Numbered from the stretch's first letter, positions 54,946-62,767 are shown. The stretch is DNA of 64,000 nt from Gordonia phthalatica (GCF_001305675.1 NZ_CP011853.1:3348001-3412000); one strand, 5' to 3'. Notes: generated from the sequence alone by a model not told the origin. Made by a program: numbers and translations.

Positions 54946-56211
54946 CTAGATCGCCTCCGCAATCAACCCCGCCACGGCCATCACGCTCGCGTGCGGACCC
55001 GAGCGGAGCGGCGTCGGGAGGACGGAGCCGTCGGCGACGTGCAGGCCGTCGAAGCCGTGGACCGCGCCGTCGGGGCCCACCGTCTCGCCGAGCGGCAGGG
55101 TGCCCCAGGCGTGCGACGACAGGCCGGGCTTCGTGTCTCTGCGGAGGGAACCGGGTTCCACGAGGTCGGCGAACCCCGGGCCCTTGAGCATCGATGCCAC
55201 GATGCGGGCCCAGAGAACCAGCTCGGACATCTCCCTCGAATCATCTCCGAGGTCCACGCGTCCGTCCCGGTACAGCGTCCCATTGGTCCCGGCGACCATC
55301 TCGGTGACGCCGACCGCGAGACCGGACCGGGGAACCCCGTCGATGAACGACGCGAAGTCGTCACCGTAGAAGCGCAGTTCCAGCCCGTCCCGGGTATGCG
55401 CCACGGTCTGCAGCAGGGCCGGGGCCTCGACCGGGATCCTCGGTGTGAAACGCAGCAGCAACTCGGCGTGCTCGTGTATCGGCCGGTCGCCGAGCAGTCT
55501 CGCCGCGAGCCTCCCGCTGCCCAGGGCGCCCGCCGTCAGGACGACGGTGTCGGCGTCGATGCGGCCCCGCGAGGTCTCGCCCCCGGTGATGCGACTGCCT
55601 TTCGAGACGAGCGCGATGACCTCGGTGTCACCGACCACGTCGAGGTTGGGCCGCGGCGCGGAGAGGAACGCCTCGGCCGCCGTGACCCGATGGCCGTCCC
55701 GGCGGTTGCTCCGAACGCGGTTGAGGCCGAAGGCGGCGAATCCGCCGTCGTCGCTGAGTGGGCGGGCGAGGCCGGCGCCATCCCAGTGCGCTTCGACGGC
55801 CCTCGCGAAGGTACCCAGTTCGTCGTCGCGGAAGGCGCTGACCGACATCGCCTGTTCGACGGCGTCGAACTGGGCGGCGATCTGCTCGATGGGCCACGGC
55901 CAGGAGACGTAGTCGTCGCGGTGGCCGCGGAGGAAGTAGCCGCCGTTGATGACCGACGAACCGCCGAGACCGAAGCCGCGGACCACATCGCGACCCCGCA
56001 CTTCCGGGTAGCGCCGGGCGCGGGGTGCGCCGGGGTGGATCGGCAGTCGGGTCAGTCGAGTCTCGGACGCGGGCGCGGCGGTCGCGGGACCGGCGTCGAG
56101 GAGCAGGATGCGACGTGCGGGATCGCGGGAGAGTCGTTCGGCGACCACGCAGCCCGCGCTGCCCGCACCGACGATGACGACGTCGGCGGTGGCGACCGCA
56201 GGCACGACCAT
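54946..56211 (-). CDS. mftG: Mycofactocin-associated GMC-family flavin oxidoreductase
   Basis: The 421-residue protein has an N-terminal FAD-binding motif VVIVGAGSAGCVVAERLS, the GMC block GFGLGGSSVINGGYFLRGHR and a second nucleotide-contact region ADTVVLTAGALGSGRLAARL. The C-terminal block has two histidines in the expected catalytic positions (SSHAWGTLPLG and SGPHASVMAVA). MftG connects reduced mycofactocin to further electron acceptors in mycobacteria. Its ATG shares one base with the mftF stop (TGATG), so the two are coupled. It is shorter than classical GMC oxidases, as usual for MftG. Family assignment rests on sequence plus its place directly after mftE and mftF. Confidence 0.92.
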   Translation of the reverse strand: MVVPAVATADVVIVGAGSAGCVVAERLSRDPARRILLLDAGPATAAPASETRLTRLPIHPGAPRARRYPEVRGRDVVRGFGLGGSSVINGGYFLRGHRDDYVSWPWPIEQIAAQFDAVEQAMSVSAFRDDELGTFARAVEAHWDGAGLARPLSDDGGFAAFGLNRVRSNRRDGHRVTAAEAFLSAPRPNLDVVGDTEVIALVSKGSRITGGETSRGRIDADTVVLTAGALGSGRLAARLLGDRPIHEHAELLLRFTPRIPVEAPALLQTVAHTRDGLELRFYGDDFASFIDGVPRSGLAVGVTEMVAGTNGTLYRDGRVDLGDDSREMSELVLWARIVASMLKGPGFADLVEPGSLRRDTKPGLSSHAWGTLPLGETVGPDGAVHGFDGLHVADGSVLPTPLRSGPHASVMAVAGLIAEAI

Positions 56212-57623
56212 CAGCGCGTGACGACCGGGCGGAGGGCGGCCCAGTCACGGCCGGCGATCACGCCCTGCCACAGTCCGAGGCCGTAGGCCAGGTCGTCGAG
56301 CCGGTGCATCACCGAGTAGCCCAGGGGCTCCACCATGGGCGAGGACGGGTCGTCGAGCCGGGTCCGCAGCCAGGTGGCGACGGCTTCGGCGACCGCGGCC
56401 TCGACGAACCAGCGTCGGAAGCGGGCGGAGAAGATCAGTCCCAGCAGGGACAGCGGCCAGTAGTGCCGCAGCACCGCCGACCACACCTGCAGCACGCCGA
56501 AGCCGAGGGCTCGGCCCACGTTGCGCGCGGCGATCGCGTCGCGCGCGGGCACTCCGGCGAGCGGAACGCGGAGGCGGGTGAAGATCCAGCCGGACAGGAT
56601 CGCGGCGACGGCGAACCCGATGCGTGTCCGCGACAGCAACGCGATCACGGCGACCGCCAGGGGCACGCTCGTCATCACCGGGGCGACGAGCCCGCCGTGG
56701 CGGCTCGCGAGCTGCGCGGCGCCGGTGCCGTAGAAGCGACGACGGTCCAGGAGGCCGCGAAGCGACTCGCGGTGGTCGTGCGCGACGTGCGCGATCGGGT
56801 CGTACCGCATCACCCACCCGGCGGCGTGGGTGCGCCAGCACAGGTCGACGTCCTCGGCCACGCGCAGGGTCTCGTCGAACCGGCCGAAGGCCTCCCGCCG
56901 CACCACCAGCGCGGCGCTGGGCACGTAGGCGATCGGAGTGCCCGGGCGCACGGGGCCCTCGTGCGTGCCCATGTCGAGGGACGAGAACTGGTTGGCGTAC
57001 GCGGAGACCGGATTGCGGCGGCGGTGCCGACCGCGTTCCAGGCCGACGATCCGCGGCGCGACGATCCCGACCGCCGGATCAGAGAAGTGGCTGAGGAGCA
57101 TCATCAGCCATTCGCCGCGGGGCACGGTGTCCGAGTCGAGGAAGGCGACGAACGGGGTGTCGGCGGCGTCGAATCCCGCATTGCGCGCGACGGCGGGGCC
57201 GCCGTTGACGTCGAGGCGGATCACGCGGCAGCGGTCGTCGTCGGGGACCGTCAGCGGGGTGGGTGATGCGTCGTCGACGACGATCACCTTCAGTCCGGGC
57301 AGGGCGGCGATGAGGCGGTCGACATTCGCCTGGTTCTGGTACGCGGGGATCACGACGGTGACGTCGTCGGCCTGCGGACCGGTCATGGGACGCGGGTGGG
57401 CGATGCCTGCGTCGAGCAGCTTCCGGGCGAGCGCGCGGGTATTGGCGTCGCAGACCTCGATGCGGCCGTCGTCGGAGGTCATGCCGAGCGCCGCGTCGGA
57501 GAGCTTCAGCACACGCAGGGGCGAGCCGCCGACCAGGGTCCGGAGATCCCCGCGACGCACGTAGCGGTGATCGATCTGGACCTGGAAGCCGACGGGCAGG
57601 TCCGTGGTCGACGGTCCGATCAC
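56211..57623 (-). CDS. mftF: Mycofactocin glycosyltransferase
   Basis: Start is the GTG at 57623, overlapping the mftE stop (GTGA), giving 470 residues. Residues 1-~95 are an N-terminal domain of the MftF type. A family-2 glycosyltransferase domain follows: VTVVIPAYQNQANVDRLI, VIVVDDASPTPL, the DxD-type motif FLDSDTVPRGEW and EDVDLCWRTHAAGWVMRYDP. C-terminal hydrophobic segments (SVPLAVAVIALLSRTRIGFA and following) suggest membrane attachment. MftF adds glucose units to the mycofactocin precursor in mycobacteria. The longer open frame upstream is a shadow of mftE. Confidence 0.94.
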   Translation of the reverse strand: MIGPSTTDLPVGFQVQIDHRYVRRGDLRTLVGGSPLRVLKLSDAALGMTSDDGRIEVCDANTRALARKLLDAGIAHPRPMTGPQADDVTVVIPAYQNQANVDRLIAALPGLKVIVVDDASPTPLTVPDDDRCRVIRLDVNGGPAVARNAGFDAADTPFVAFLDSDTVPRGEWLMMLLSHFSDPAVGIVAPRIVGLERGRHRRRNPVSAYANQFSSLDMGTHEGPVRPGTPIAYVPSAALVVRREAFGRFDETLRVAEDVDLCWRTHAAGWVMRYDPIAHVAHDHRESLRGLLDRRRFYGTGAAQLASRHGGLVAPVMTSVPLAVAVIALLSRTRIGFAVAAILSGWIFTRLRVPLAGVPARDAIAARNVGRALGFGVLQVWSAVLRHYWPLSLLGLIFSARFRRWFVEAAVAEAVATWLRTRLDDPSSPMVEPLGYSVMHRLDDLAYGLGLWQGVIAGRDWAALRPVVTR

Positions 57624-58333
57624 CGAAGCCTCCCGGAGGCGTCCACGGTCCAGGTGCGCAGGGAGTCTGCGAGGGCTGAGGCCAGGCCGTCGAGGAGTTC
57701 GACGCCGTGGGCCGCCGATGCGTCGGTCGGGTCGCCGAGCACCCCGTTGGGCGAGACCTGCGCGACGCCGCCCGCGCGGAGGTCGTCGAGGAGGTCGGCG
57801 ATGGGCGCGGTGTTGCCGACGGCGAGTTCGCGGTCGCGGACGTCCGACGGTGTGAGCGCCTGCACCACGCTGGTCTCGGTGCGACCTGCGTGGGCGTCGG
57901 CGTCGGGGAAGGCGCACGGGAACCAGGCGGCGTCGCGCCCTTCGTAGCGGAGTCGAGCGACGGCGGTCGCGACCGCGTGGGCGTTGCCGCCGTGTGCGTT
58001 GACGAACACCAGACGACCGGCCCAGCGCATGGCGCTGCGCCCGTACTCGAGGATCAGCAGTTCGAGTGCCTCGCGGCCGATGGAGATGGTGCCGGGGAAA
58101 CCCTCGTGCTCCCCCGACGCGCCGTAGGAGATCTCGGGCGCCACCAGGGTCTGTGACGAGTGATCCACGGCAGCAACGGCTTTGCGCGCGACGGCGACGG
58201 CGATCCGACGATCCGTGTCCAACGGCAAATGAGGGCCATGCTGTTCGACAGCCCCCACGGGCACGACTACCGTCGGCTCCGCCCCGACAAGCTCGCGCCA
58301 CGTCCGGGACGCCAATTCGGTCACCGGTGTCAT
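57620..58333 (-). CDS. mftE: Mycofactocin precursor peptidase, creatininase family
   Basis: MftE releases the Val-Tyr-derived dipeptide from the modified MftA precursor. With the ATG at 58333 the protein has 237 residues, the family length; residues before MTPVTELASRTW in the longer frame do not resemble it. Metal-binding and catalytic features are VPVGAVEQHGPHLPLDTD, SGEHEGFPGTISIG, FVNAHGGNAHAV and DAHAGRTETSVV. It is translated with mftF through a GTGA overlap. Upstream is the divergent racemase gene rather than mftD, which is unusual. Confidence 0.94.
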   Translation of the reverse strand: MTPVTELASRTWRELVGAEPTVVVPVGAVEQHGPHLPLDTDRRIAVAVARKAVAAVDHSSQTLVAPEISYGASGEHEGFPGTISIGREALELLILEYGRSAMRWAGRLVFVNAHGGNAHAVATAVARLRYEGRDAAWFPCAFPDADAHAGRTETSVVQALTPSDVRDRELAVGNTAPIADLLDDLRAGGVAQVSPNGVLGDPTDASAAHGVELLDGLASALADSLRTWTVDASGRLR

Positions 58334-58436
58334 TGCGCCAACGCTACCGATGCGACCGGTCGGAGGGAACGGCTGGTCACGTTTTCGCGGCCCGTGAAGC
58401 CCCAGGTGAACCATCGACCCCACGAGCACCGTTCCG

Positions 58437-58465
58437 GTACACGTGTATAGTGGCGCTTCGAAGCG
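58437..58465. promoter_or_regulatory. Palindromes and -10 element between mftE and the racemase gene
   Basis: TACACGTGTA (58438-58447) overlaps a good plus-strand -10, TATAGT (58446-58451), without an obvious -35. CGCTTCGAAGCG (58454-58465), a perfect 12-bp palindrome, follows immediately. Both lie in the 183-bp divergent promoter region and could be operator sites. No regulator can be named. Confidence 0.45.
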
Positions 58466-58516
58466 TGATCCACACCACGACTGCCTCCCACCGAGCCTTC
58501 TGTGATCGGAGTTCTC

Positions 58517-59632
58517 ATGACCTCTCCCGCCACCCGCAAGCCGTCCGGCCGCTCCGGCCCGCTCGCCGGAATCCGCGTCATCGAGTTCGCGGGCATCGGC
58601 CCCGGCCCGCACGCCGCGATGCTCCTGGCCGACCTCGGCGCCGACGTCCTCCGCGTCCAGCGCCCCGGCCAGCTGCCCGATCCGAACCGCAACGCCGACG
58701 CTCTACTGCGCGGCCGTCGCGTCGTCGAGGCCAATCTGAAGAACCCGGCCGACCGCGAGACCATCCTCAACCTGGTCGGCAAGGCCGACGTGATCCTGGA
58801 GGGTTTCCGCCCCGGCGTAATGGAGCGCCTCGGCTTCGGTCCCGACGATCTCCACGCCGTGAATCCCGCCCTGATCTACGGCCGGATGACCGGCTGGGGC
58901 CAGACCGGCCCGCGCGCCGAGCTGGCCGGTCACGACATGAACTACATCTCGCTCACCGGCATGCTGCACGCGATCGGCCGCCCGGACGAGAAGCCGACCC
59001 CGCCGCTCAACCTCGTCGGCGACTTCGGCGGCGGCTCCATGTTCCTGGTGATGGGCGTCCTCGCAGCCCTCGTCGAGCGCGCGGCCTCCGGCAAGGGCGA
59101 GGTGATCGACGCCGCGATGTGCGACGGCGCCTCCGTCCTCGGCCAGATGATGTGGGCGTTCCGCGGCACCGGGATGTGGCAGGACCGTCGCGGCGTCAAC
59201 CTGCTGGACACCGGCGCCCCCTTCTACGAGGTGTACGAGACCTCCGACGGCAAGTGGATGGCGGTCGGTGCCATCGAGCCGCAGTTCTACGCCGAACTCC
59301 TCAAGGGTCTCGAACTGGATCCGGAGACCATGCCGCATCAGATGGACTTCTCGAAGTGGGACGAGCAGCGGCAGATCTTCATCGACACCTTCAAGACCAA
59401 GACGCGTGACGAGTGGGCCGCGATCTTCGACGGCACCGACGCCTGCACGTCGCCGATCCTCGACTACACCGAGGCGCCGGCCGACCCGCACCTGGCCGCC
59501 CGCGGCACCCTGGTCGAGATCGACGGCGTGATGCAGGCCCAGGTGGCCCCGCGCTTCTCCCGCTCGACCACTGAGACGCCGACCGGCCCGGCTCGCGAGG
59601 CGACCGATCCGGCGACGGTCTGGCAGGACTGA
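58517..59632 (+). CDS. mcr: Alpha-methylacyl-CoA racemase (CaiB/BaiF CoA-transferase fold)
   Basis: The enzyme interconverts R- and S-2-methylacyl-CoA, allowing beta-oxidation of methyl-branched acids and steroid side chains. I chose the ATG at 58517 because GGAG lies 6 nt upstream; a GTG at 58502 lacks this. The 371-residue protein matches the mycobacterial enzyme throughout: VIEFAGIGPGPHAAMLLADL, YGRMTGWGQTGPR, GHDMNYISLTGMLHAIGR (catalytic His) and PPLNLVGDFGGGSMFL (catalytic Asp). It is transcribed alone, divergently from mftE, and ends before a hairpin terminator. Its place inside the mycofactocin locus hints at shared use in lipid or sterol catabolism, which is inference. Confidence 0.92.
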   Translation: MTSPATRKPSGRSGPLAGIRVIEFAGIGPGPHAAMLLADLGADVLRVQRPGQLPDPNRNADALLRGRRVVEANLKNPADRETILNLVGKADVILEGFRPGVMERLGFGPDDLHAVNPALIYGRMTGWGQTGPRAELAGHDMNYISLTGMLHAIGRPDEKPTPPLNLVGDFGGGSMFLVMGVLAALVERAASGKGEVIDAAMCDGASVLGQMMWAFRGTGMWQDRRGVNLLDTGAPFYEVYETSDGKWMAVGAIEPQFYAELLKGLELDPETMPHQMDFSKWDEQRQIFIDTFKTKTRDEWAAIFDGTDACTSPILDYTEAPADPHLAARGTLVEIDGVMQAQVAPRFSRSTTETPTGPAREATDPATVWQD

Positions 59633-59684
59633 GCCGGCACCCTGCCGGCCGAGTAAGCATGCGAGCGCAGCGAGCCTGCGCACC

Positions 59685-59724
59685 GAGGCCGCCGCACGCT
59701 GGGATTCCAGTGTGCGGCGGCCTC
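59685..59724. terminator. Hairpin terminator with GATT loop (copy 1)
   Basis: An 18-bp stem, beginning GAGGCCGCCGCACGCTGG, closes a GATT loop, with one G-T pair. It lies 53 bp after the racemase stop. The core CTGGGATTCCAG is identical to that of the hairpin at 61713-61752. Confidence 0.75.
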
Positions 59725-59779
59725 GTTCGCGTTCGGGGCCTGCGGTCGGCGAGACCCGGCCCGCGGCGATCTCGATACG

Positions 59780-59798
59780 GCCTCGGCTATCGCCTCGG
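59780..59798. repeat. REP-like 19-bp repeat (copy 1)
   Basis: GCCTCGGCTATCGCCTCGG lies just past the 3' end of the TetR gene and within a larger imperfect inverted repeat (59768-59809). It matches 62791-62809 at 18 of 19 bases. Confidence 0.5.
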
Positions 59799-59807
59799 TC
59801 TACTCGA

Positions 59808-60503
59808 TCAGCGTGAGGAGACGTCCGCCAACCGCCGCAACCACGACGCCAACAACGCCGTCTCCTCCTCGCCCAGCACATCCGGCCGCGCCACCGCGTA
59901 ATCGAGCGCGGCGAGCAGCGCCGACCGCTTCGAGGCGTCGTCGCCGTTCACTCCGGTGATGCCTGCGATCACGGCCTCCCGGACGGCGACTGAGAGCTCC
60001 GGGTCCGGCTTTGCCAGCACGATCAGCCTCAGCGTCAGCCCGATGTTGGTGGCGAGGATGTGCGCCGTCGCCTGGTCCGCGGAGACCGCGAGACGCCCCT
60101 GATCCTCGGCCACGCCGGTGAGGTTGCGGAGCATCTGCGTCGGTCGAGCCATCGCAGGCCGGACGTCGCCCGGCCGCACCTGGCCGTACATCAACGTGTA
60201 GAAGCCCGGGTTCGCCAACCCGAACGCGACGTGCGCGTCCCACCCGTCGCGAAGGTCCTGAATCGGATCGCCGCTGGACTCCTGGGCCGCCTTCGCCGAC
60301 AGGTAGAGCTCGAAACCGTGCTCGACGACCGCGTCGAGCAACCCCTCCTTGTTGCCGAAGAAGTGGTACAGCGTCGGCATCCGGACGCCCACGCGGTCGC
60401 ACACCGCCCGCAGCGAGATCTCCTCGCCGGGCGACGCCGCGATCAAATCGGCGGCGGCCTCCAAGAGCCGTTCTCGTGTATCGCCTCGCGCTTTCTCTGT
60501 CAC
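59808..60503 (-). CDS. TetR-family transcriptional regulator
   Basis: The 231-residue protein has an N-terminal helix-turn-helix (RERLLEAAADLIAASPGEEI, then LRAVCDRVGVRMPTLYHFFGNKEGLLDAVV, residues ~9-60) and a helical ligand-binding domain with GFYTLMYGQVRPGD. It is divergent from the SDR gene at 60590. The gap holds two near-identical palindromes, so it probably represses that operon and itself. The GTG at 60503 lacks a good ribosome site, but TACTGT lies about 6 nt upstream, which fits a leaderless transcript. It does not resemble MftR closely. The ligand is unknown. Confidence 0.9.
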   Translation of the reverse strand: MTEKARGDTRERLLEAAADLIAASPGEEISLRAVCDRVGVRMPTLYHFFGNKEGLLDAVVEHGFELYLSAKAAQESSGDPIQDLRDGWDAHVAFGLANPGFYTLMYGQVRPGDVRPAMARPTQMLRNLTGVAEDQGRLAVSADQATAHILATNIGLTLRLIVLAKPDPELSVAVREAVIAGITGVNGDDASKRSALLAALDYAVARPDVLGEEETALLASWLRRLADVSSR

Positions 60504-60520
60504 TCCGCTACAGTAACTCC

Positions 60521-60554
60521 ATATCGACGATATAGAAATCCATACCGTCGATAT
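60521..60554. promoter_or_regulatory. Twin palindromic operators between the TetR and SDR genes
   Basis: ATATCGACGATAT (60521-60533) is a perfect palindrome. ATACCGTCGATAT (60542-60554) is the same with one mismatch. Their centres are 21 bp apart, two helical turns. The second overlaps the SDR -10 TATATT (60552-60557); the first sits between probable -35 and -10 positions of the TetR gene. This is the expected layout for a TetR repressor controlling both directions. Confidence 0.75.
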
Positions 60555-60589
60555 ATTGGCAACACAGGGACACCATGAAGGGGAATCAC

Positions 60590-61342
60590 ATGACTCAGGA
60601 TCTGACCGGCAAGACCGTCCTCGTCGCGGGAGGCGGCAAGAACCTCGGAGGCCTGATCAGCCGCCTCGCCGCGGAGGGCGGCGCCGACGTCGCCGTCCAC
60701 TACAACTCCGAGTCGAGCCGCGCCGAAGCCGAGCAGACCGTCGCAGACGTCCAGGCCAAGGGCCGCAAGGCCGTTCTGCTGACCGGCGACCTCACCGATC
60801 CGAACGCCGTCGAGAAGCTGTTCGCCGACGCGAAGGCCGAGCTCGGCGGTATCGACGTCGCCGTGAACACCGTCGGCAAGGTGCTGCGCAAGCCGATCGT
60901 CGAGACCACCGAGGCCGAGTACGACTCGATGTTCGACATCAACAGCAAGGCCGCCTACTTCTTCATCAAGGAGGCCGGCCGCAACCTCAACGACAACGGC
61001 AAGATCATCACCATCGTCACGGCACTGCTCGCCGCCTTCACCGACGGCTACTCCACGTACGCCGGCGGCAAGAGCCCGGTGGAGCACTTCACCCGCGCCG
61101 CAGCCAAGGAGTTCGGCACCCGAGGCATCTCGGTCACCGCGATCGCGCCCGGCCCGATGGACACCCCGTTCTTCTACGGCCAGGAGACCCCGGAGCGCGT
61201 CGAGTTCCACAAGTCGCAGGGCATGGGCAACCGCCTGACCAACATCGAGGACATCGCCCCGATCGTCACCTTCCTGGCGACCGACGGCGCGTGGATCACC
61301 GGCCAGACCATCTTCGCCAACGGCGGCTACACCACCCGCTGA
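60590..61342 (+). CDS. Short-chain dehydrogenase/reductase
   Basis: I chose the ATG at 60590 (AAGGGG 6 nt upstream) over the ATG at 60575. The 250-residue protein has the SDR Rossmann start TVLVAGGGKNLGGLISRLA, a variant of TGxxxGxG, the NTVGK block and YAGGKSPVEHF with the catalytic Tyr and Lys. The position 13 residues before that Tyr, usually Ser, is Thr (IVTALLAAF). The C-terminal motif GQTIFANGGYTTR is typical of the fold. It is an NAD(P)-dependent oxidoreductase with unknown substrate, probably cotranscribed with the SnoaL-like gene 18 bp downstream and controlled by the divergent TetR protein. It lacks the marks of the mycofactocin-dependent SDR subgroup. Confidence 0.88.
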   Translation: MTQDLTGKTVLVAGGGKNLGGLISRLAAEGGADVAVHYNSESSRAEAEQTVADVQAKGRKAVLLTGDLTDPNAVEKLFADAKAELGGIDVAVNTVGKVLRKPIVETTEAEYDSMFDINSKAAYFFIKEAGRNLNDNGKIITIVTALLAAFTDGYSTYAGGKSPVEHFTRAAAKEFGTRGISVTAIAPGPMDTPFFYGQETPERVEFHKSQGMGNRLTNIEDIAPIVTFLATDGAWITGQTIFANGGYTTR

Positions 61343-61360
61343 CCGAGAGGGGATTCTCAG

Positions 61361-61690
61361 ATGAGCACCGAACTCAACGCACCCGTCGACGCCTTCGTCG
61401 CGGCGGTCAACAACCACGACGAGGCGGCCGTCCTCGACGCCTTTACCGCCGACGGCTTCGTCGACGACTGGGGTCGCATCTTCACCGGCCGCGACGCGAT
61501 CAAGGCGTGGAGCGACAGGGAGTTCATCGGAGCCAAGGGCACGATGACCGTCACCGACGTCCGGCACGACGGCGATACCGTCGTCGTGATCGCGGACTGG
61601 CGCAGCTCGTGGGCCAACGGCCTGAGCAGCTTCGCCTTCCGCACGGCGGGCGACAAGCTCACCGCGATGATCATCCGCGGCGCGGAGTGA
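61361..61690 (+). CDS. SnoaL-like (NTF2-fold) protein
   Basis: The 109-residue protein has the pattern of SnoaL-like NTF2-fold proteins: a helix with VDAFVAAVNNHDEAAVLDAF, then FVDDWGRIFTGRDAIKAWSD, and beta strands TMTVTDVRHDGDTVVVIADW and SFAFRTAGDKLTAMIIRG. Members are cyclases, isomerases or hydrolases acting on small hydrophobic molecules, or have no known activity. It begins 18 bp after the SDR stop with GAGAGGGG upstream, so it is the second gene of the TetR-controlled operon, and ends before a hairpin terminator. Confidence 0.8.
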   Translation: MSTELNAPVDAFVAAVNNHDEAAVLDAFTADGFVDDWGRIFTGRDAIKAWSDREFIGAKGTMTVTDVRHDGDTVVVIADWRSSWANGLSSFAFRTAGDKLTAMIIRGAE

Positions 61691-61712
61691 TCGTCTAGGA
61701 CGACTACGCACA

Positions 61713-61752
61713 AAGGCCGCCGCGCGCTGGGATTCCAGCGCGCGGCGGGCTT
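61713..61752. terminator. Hairpin terminator with GATT loop (copy 2)
   Basis: The 18-bp stem begins AAGGCCGCCGCGCGCTGG, has one mismatch and closes a GATT loop. It lies between the convergent SnoaL-like gene and the SDR gene at 61763, so it can terminate both. It shares its core with the hairpin at 59685-59724. Confidence 0.78.
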
Positions 61753-61762
61753 GTGCTTTTGG

Positions 61763-62563
61763 CTAGACCTTCGTCGCACCCATGTCGATCTGGAACTCCG
61801 AGCCGGTGACGGCCGCGGCAGTCGAGAGGTAGAAGACGGCGTCGGTCAGGTCGTCGACGCTGGCGACCGGGTAGTGGTCCATGATCGACGGGAAGTGACG
61901 ACCCCACTTCTGGAAGGCCTTGAGGCCCTCGGGGTCCTCGACGCCCATCGGGGTGTTGACGGCGTACGGGTGGACGGTGTTGACGCGGATCTTCTCCGGG
62001 CCGAGCTCCTTGGCCGCGGTCTGCGCGAGGCCGCGGAGACCGAACTTCGACGCCGAGTACGACGCCTGCGCCGGCATCGCCTTCATGCCCGCGCACGAGG
62101 AGATGATGACGATGCTGCCGCCGTTGCCCGCCTCCAGCATGGCCGGGATGGTGGCCTTGAGGGTCTTCCACGTGCCGACCAGGTTCACGTCGACGACGTC
62201 GGTGAACTGTTCTTCGGTCAGCTCCCAGGTGAGACCCCAGGTGAGGATGCCCGCGTTGGCGATGACGTGGTCGAGGCGACCGAACTGCGCGACGCCGTCT
62301 GCGACGAGCTGCTGCTGGAAGGCGAGGTCGCGAGTGTCGCCCTGGCGGGCGAGGATCTTGCCGCCGGCCTCTTCGACGAGGCGGACGGTCTCGGCGAGGT
62401 CGTCGGACGTGGCCGGCGGGTACGTCATGTGGTCGGCGACGCGGTCGGCGATGTCCATGCCGATGACGGCGGCGCCCTCCTTCGCGAAGCGGAGCGCGTG
62501 ATTACGTCCCTGACCGCGGGCGATGCCCGTGATGTACGCGACCTGACCGTCGAACTGTCCCAT
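61763..62563 (-). CDS. Mycofactocin-coupled SDR-family oxidoreductase
   Basis: The 266-residue protein starts at the ATG at 62563, preceded by AGGAAGG. It has the marks of the mycofactocin-dependent SDR subgroup: the dinucleotide motif ITGIARGQGRNHALRFAKEG, an insertion after the second strand (MTYPPATSDDLAETVRLVEE), NAGILTWG, ISSCAGM (catalytic Ser) and YSASKFGLRGLAQTAAKELG (catalytic Tyr, Lys). Such enzymes hold NAD tightly and pass electrons to mycofactocin instead of exchanging the nucleotide. Substrates in relatives are alcohols and terpenoid or steroid-like compounds; this one's is unknown. A KstR-like operator lies about 40 bp upstream. mftD is the next gene upstream on the same strand. 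Confidence 0.9.
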   Translation of the reverse strand: MGQFDGQVAYITGIARGQGRNHALRFAKEGAAVIGMDIADRVADHMTYPPATSDDLAETVRLVEEAGGKILARQGDTRDLAFQQQLVADGVAQFGRLDHVIANAGILTWGLTWELTEEQFTDVVDVNLVGTWKTLKATIPAMLEAGNGGSIVIISSCAGMKAMPAQASYSASKFGLRGLAQTAAKELGPEKIRVNTVHPYAVNTPMGVEDPEGLKAFQKWGRHFPSIMDHYPVASVDDLTDAVFYLSTAAAVTGSEFQIDMGATKV

Positions 62564-62584
62564 TGCCGTAACGCCTTCCTGAAG

Positions 62585-62622
62585 CACACTAGAGTCGCCG
62601 AACTGTAACACGTTCTAGTGTG
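62585..62622. promoter_or_regulatory. KstR-like operator and inverted repeat upstream of the mycofactocin SDR
   Basis: TGTAACACGTTCTA (62604-62617) fits the TnnAACnnGTTnnA pattern of the sterol-catabolism repressor KstR. It overlaps one arm of a 9-bp inverted repeat, CACACTAGA (62585-62593) and TCTAGTGTG (62614-62622). Its position in the promoter region suggests regulation by a TetR-family repressor. Confidence 0.5.
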
Positions 62623-62656
62623 TCGGATCGGCGTGCTCGATGGCTAGACACGTTCC

Positions 62657-62767
62657 CGCTGGGTGGACCGCAAAGTTCGTCCCCGTGAACGGCACTCTCC
62701 GGCAATATGCCCGGGAGGTCGCGTCACGGGGACGAAGTTTGGAGTGGGCGGTGTCTAAGACCCAGCG
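62657..62767. repeat. Nested inverted repeat downstream of mftD
   Basis: AAAGTTCGTCCCCGTGA (62672-62688) pairs with TCACGGGGACGAAGTTT (62724-62740) with one mismatch. Outside these, CGCTGGGT (62657-62664) pairs with ACCCAGCG (62760-62767). It could be a large hairpin or a small inverted-repeat element. No coding frame is inside. Confidence 0.6.

Noticed and set aside
59808..60503. TetR gene as the mycofactocin regulator mftR
   Set aside because: It is divergent from an unrelated SDR operon and its helix-turn-helix region does not resemble MftR as I know it.
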